Part shown: piece by piece, positions 6,481-8,060 of the stretch
Position numbering within the stretch: position 1 is the stretch's first letter
Layout of the letters: each line of letters opens with the position of its first letter
Source of the DNA: Chitinophagaceae bacterium
Lineage (GTDB): Bacteria > Bacteroidota > Bacteroidia > Chitinophagales > Chitinophagaceae
Direction: 5' to 3'
NCBI GenBank assembly: GCA_947442905.1
Contig: CANEWV010000062.1
Coordinates: forward strand, 1 to 8,060
Length of the DNA: 8,060 bases
Notes under the pieces: model-generated
What the model was told of the DNA's origin: nothing
The model's input: the letters and a program-made list of their open reading frames with translations, nothing else
Database searches by the model: none
Position numbers and translations under genes: made by a program

Positions 6481-7224
6481 TTACTTTTTTCGAAGCCTAT
6501 CTGCATAATGGTGAAATAAACTCTCCCACTGCATTTTTAAAACGCCTAAAACGCCTTCTTTAATAATACCCTTACTCATTTTGCTCTGACCAATTTTACG
6601 GTCAACAAAAGTGATAGGTACTTCAATAATTTTAAATCCTAATTTCCACGCGCTAAATTTCATTTCAATTTGAAATGCATAGCCCACAAATTTTATTTCA
6701 TCTAAATTAATAGTTTCTAATACTCTTCTTTTATAACAAACAAAACCTGCAGTTGGGTCGTTTACCGGAAGCCAGGTAATGAGCTTCGTGTAAAACGCAC
6801 CACCCTTACTGTAAATATGCCTGTCCAAAGGCCAGTTTTCGGTACGACCACCTTTCACATATCTACTACCCACTGCAACATCGGCACCTATAATATTACA
6901 CGCAGCATACAACCTTTCTAAATCGGAAGGACTATGCGAAAAGTCGGCATCCATTTCAAAAATATATTGATAGCCTTTTGCGAGTGCCCATTTAAATCCA
7001 TGGATATATGCGGTGCCAAGTCCTAATTTACCAGAACGCTTTTCAATAAATAATTGCCCCTCATGCACTTTCATTAAATCCTCTACAATAGCAGCCGTTC
7101 CATCCGGAGATCCGTCATCAATAATTAAAATATGATAACCTGCTTGCAAGTCAAATACAGCAGCAATAATTGCCGCAATATTTTCGCGCTCGTTGTAGGT
7201 TGGTATAATAACTAGTTTTTCCAA
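6481..7224 (-). CDS. GT2 glycosyltransferase, polyprenyl-phosphate mannose synthase (DPM1-like)
   Basis: The 247-residue product is a family 2 GT-A glycosyltransferase that probably moves a hexose, classically mannose from GDP-mannose, onto a polyprenyl phosphate at the cytoplasmic face of the membrane. Visible motifs are the N-terminal IPTYNERENI (7-16), DDGSPDGT (36-43) for nucleotide binding, the metal-binding MDADFSH (91-97), GSRYVKGG (119-126), and DRKIGQSKMS near 208-217, typical of DPM1-type enzymes. No C-terminal membrane domain is present, matching the short single-domain DPM1 form. Family alignment puts the start at the residue before EKLVIIPTYNE; that codon is TTG (7224-7222), and there is no ATG in frame between it and the upstream stop at 7293-7291. 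The gene leads a two-gene unit with the EamA permease 2 bp downstream. Donor and acceptor sugars are inferred from the family only. Confidence 0.87.
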   Translation of the reverse strand: MEKLVIIPTYNERENIAAIIAAVFDLQAGYHILIIDDGSPDGTAAIVEDLMKVHEGQLFIEKRSGKLGLGTAYIHGFKWALAKGYQYIFEMDADFSHSPSDLERLYAACNIIGADVAVGSRYVKGGRTENWPLDRHIYSKGGAFYTKLITWLPVNDPTAGFVCYKRRVLETINLDEIKFVGYAFQIEMKFSAWKLGFKIIEVPITFVDRKIGQSKMSKGIIKEGVLGVLKMQWESLFHHYADRLRKK

Positions 7225-7353
7225 AATGCTGGGGGTATGTAGAGGGGCTAAAATACAAATACTAACGGATTTATGTAGCGGAAAGCTCCATTAGTTGTAC
7301 AAAACAGCAATAATTCCGGTAAAATATAACATTAAAGAGCCTAAAACCCCTGT
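7225..7353. other. Intergenic gap between exonuclease and glycosyltransferase genes
   Basis: This 129-bp non-coding gap lies upstream of the minus-strand glycosyltransferase/permease pair and after the exonuclease stop. It could hold a promoter for the pair. The nearest -7-like string on the minus strand is TATTTTAG (7255 to 7248), one base from TAnnTTTG, with no well-spaced TTTG upstream. C-rich runs near 7231-7247 (read on the minus strand) precede the start. No RNA gene was recognised. Confidence 0.4.
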
Positions 7354-8060
7354 TTAACCCTTGGTAACAAGGGTTCTATTGAGTATCTCGGTTAGCTTTT
7401 GCTTGGTGTTCATGGCAAAATCTCCTTTCATCATCCAGTCGTAATATTGCGGTTCTTCTTTTAGAACTTGGGTTACGGGCTTGCCCTTGTGCTTCCCAAA
7501 ATTAAATACCTCTATGCCGTTTATTTTTATAAAGCGGCGTGCAAAATCTACTATGTCTTCTTCACCAGTAATTTTTACAATGCTTTCTACGGTATCACCT
7601 AACTGCGGATACCGATCAAGTTGTGCTTCTAATACTTCCCATGTTGCTGTAGCATCCGCTTCTGCGCCATGTGCACCTTCTAATACTTTGGAACAATAAA
7701 ATTTATAAGCAGCACTTAAGGTACGCTGCTCCATCATGTGAAATACTTTTTGAACATCTACCAGTTTTGTTCCTTCGATAGAAAATTCGATCCCTGATCT
7801 TAAAAATTCTTCGATGAGCATGGGGATATCAAAACGGTTGCTATTATAACCACCTAAATCGCAATTTTCTAAAAACTGCTTCACTTCATTGGCAATTTGC
7901 TTAAAGGTTGGCGCCTCTTTAACCATCTCGTCAGAAATACCATGCACCGCAGATGCTCCTGCTGGAATTGGCATAAGTGGATTTACCAATTTACGCTTAA
8001 CAACTTTTGATCCATCCGGACTAATTTTTACAATGGCAATTTCTACAATTCTGTCTGTAC
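7354..8060 (-). CDS. DnaQ-like DEDDh 3'-5' exonuclease with ExoX-like C-terminal module, 5' end outside window
   Basis: The frame is open from the right edge to TAA at 7356-7354 and gives 234 complete residues; the true start lies beyond 8060. The visible N-terminus TDRIVEIAIVKI corresponds to the segment just after the first exonuclease motif (DxET), which is therefore off the window. Further on come HGIS, the ExoII motif YNSNRFDIPML (Asn and Asp, visible residues about 72-77) and the ExoIII DEDDh motif HGAEAD (His and Asp, about 130-135). These match DNA polymerase III epsilon/RNase T-type 3'-5' exonucleases. The last 60 or so residues carry FNFGKHKGKPVTQV and YYDWMMKGDF, resembling the small C-terminal domain of ExoX-like nucleases. 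Its role is likely DNA repair or proofreading-type end trimming. An in-frame TTG at 7989 is internal: strong family sequence continues upstream of it. Confidence 0.88.
   Translation of the reverse strand, partial: TDRIVEIAIVKISPDGSKVVKRKLVNPLMPIPAGASAVHGISDEMVKEAPTFKQIANEVKQFLENCDLGGYNSNRFDIPMLIEEFLRSGIEFSIEGTKLVDVQKVFHMMEQRTLSAAYKFYCSKVLEGAHGAEADATATWEVLEAQLDRYPQLGDTVESIVKITGEEDIVDFARRFIKINGIEVFNFGKHKGKPVTQVLKEEPQYYDWMMKGDFAMNTKQKLTEILNRTLVTKG
7356..7375 (-). terminator. Perfect 8-bp hairpin at the exonuclease stop codon, possible terminator
   Basis: AACCCTTG (7356-7363) and CAAGGGTT (7368-7375) are perfect complements around a 4-base loop. On the minus strand the hairpin covers the last codons of the exonuclease and the first base of its TAA. 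No run of U follows directly; the next sequence is TTAAACAGGGG then TTTT. It is therefore not a textbook intrinsic terminator and may instead stabilise the 3' end of the mRNA or be chance. Confidence 0.35.

Noticed and set aside
7987..7989. TTG start for a 211-residue exonuclease
   Set aside because: Conserved exonuclease sequence (RIVEIAIVKI) continues upstream in the same frame to the window edge, so the real start is outside.
1..8060. CRISPR array, tRNA/rRNA, insertion sequence or phage genes
   Set aside because: No spaced direct repeats, cloverleaf-like segments, transposase or phage protein motifs were seen on either strand.

Overview
The window looks like chromosomal DNA from a Bacteroidota bacterium, most likely Chitinophagales/Chitinophagaceae. 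The grounds are AT-rich coding sequence, no clear Shine-Dalgarno sites, four exported proteins whose predicted signal-peptide cleavage sites all read Ala|Gln-Lys, and gene families (long S9 peptidase, exported sulfatases, DPM1-like glycosyltransferase, ExoX-like exonuclease) that are typical there. This placement is inferred from protein resemblance; there is no rRNA or other marker.

Layout. Positions 1-1591 (minus) hold the N-terminal 530 residues of a secreted S9-family peptidase whose catalytic domain lies beyond the left edge. A 182-bp divergent intergenic region (1592-1773) separates it from a tight plus-strand cluster (1774-5681): a secreted SMP-30/gluconolactonase-like beta-propeller, then two secreted formylglycine-type sulfatases, with gaps of 12 and 11 bp. 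This looks like one operon for desulfating an external sulfated glycan or small sulfate ester, with a possible lactonase partner. There is no SusC/SusD pair, glycoside hydrolase, regulator or sulfatase-maturing radical SAM enzyme in the window.

The end of the second sulfatase gene overlaps, tail to tail by 67 bp, an EamA/DMT-family permease on the minus strand. The permease gene lies 2 bp downstream of a GT2 glycosyltransferase of the polyprenyl-phosphate mannose synthase type; these two appear to start with GTG and TTG. A 129-bp gap separates them from the 3' part of a DnaQ-like DEDDh exonuclease with an ExoX-like C-terminal module, which runs off the right edge.

The most striking non-gene structure is a 42-nt, near-perfect inverted repeat (2656-2697) inside the signal-peptide codons of the first sulfatase. 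It has a GC-only 8-bp core in an AT-rich context. It would fold into a very stable hairpin starting 34 nt into the coding sequence and could set the expression of the sulfatases relative to the propeller gene. I see no phage, insertion sequence, CRISPR array, tRNA or rRNA, and no evidence for a wholly new multi-gene system; the window reads as ordinary core and glycan-accessory genes with a few structural oddities.
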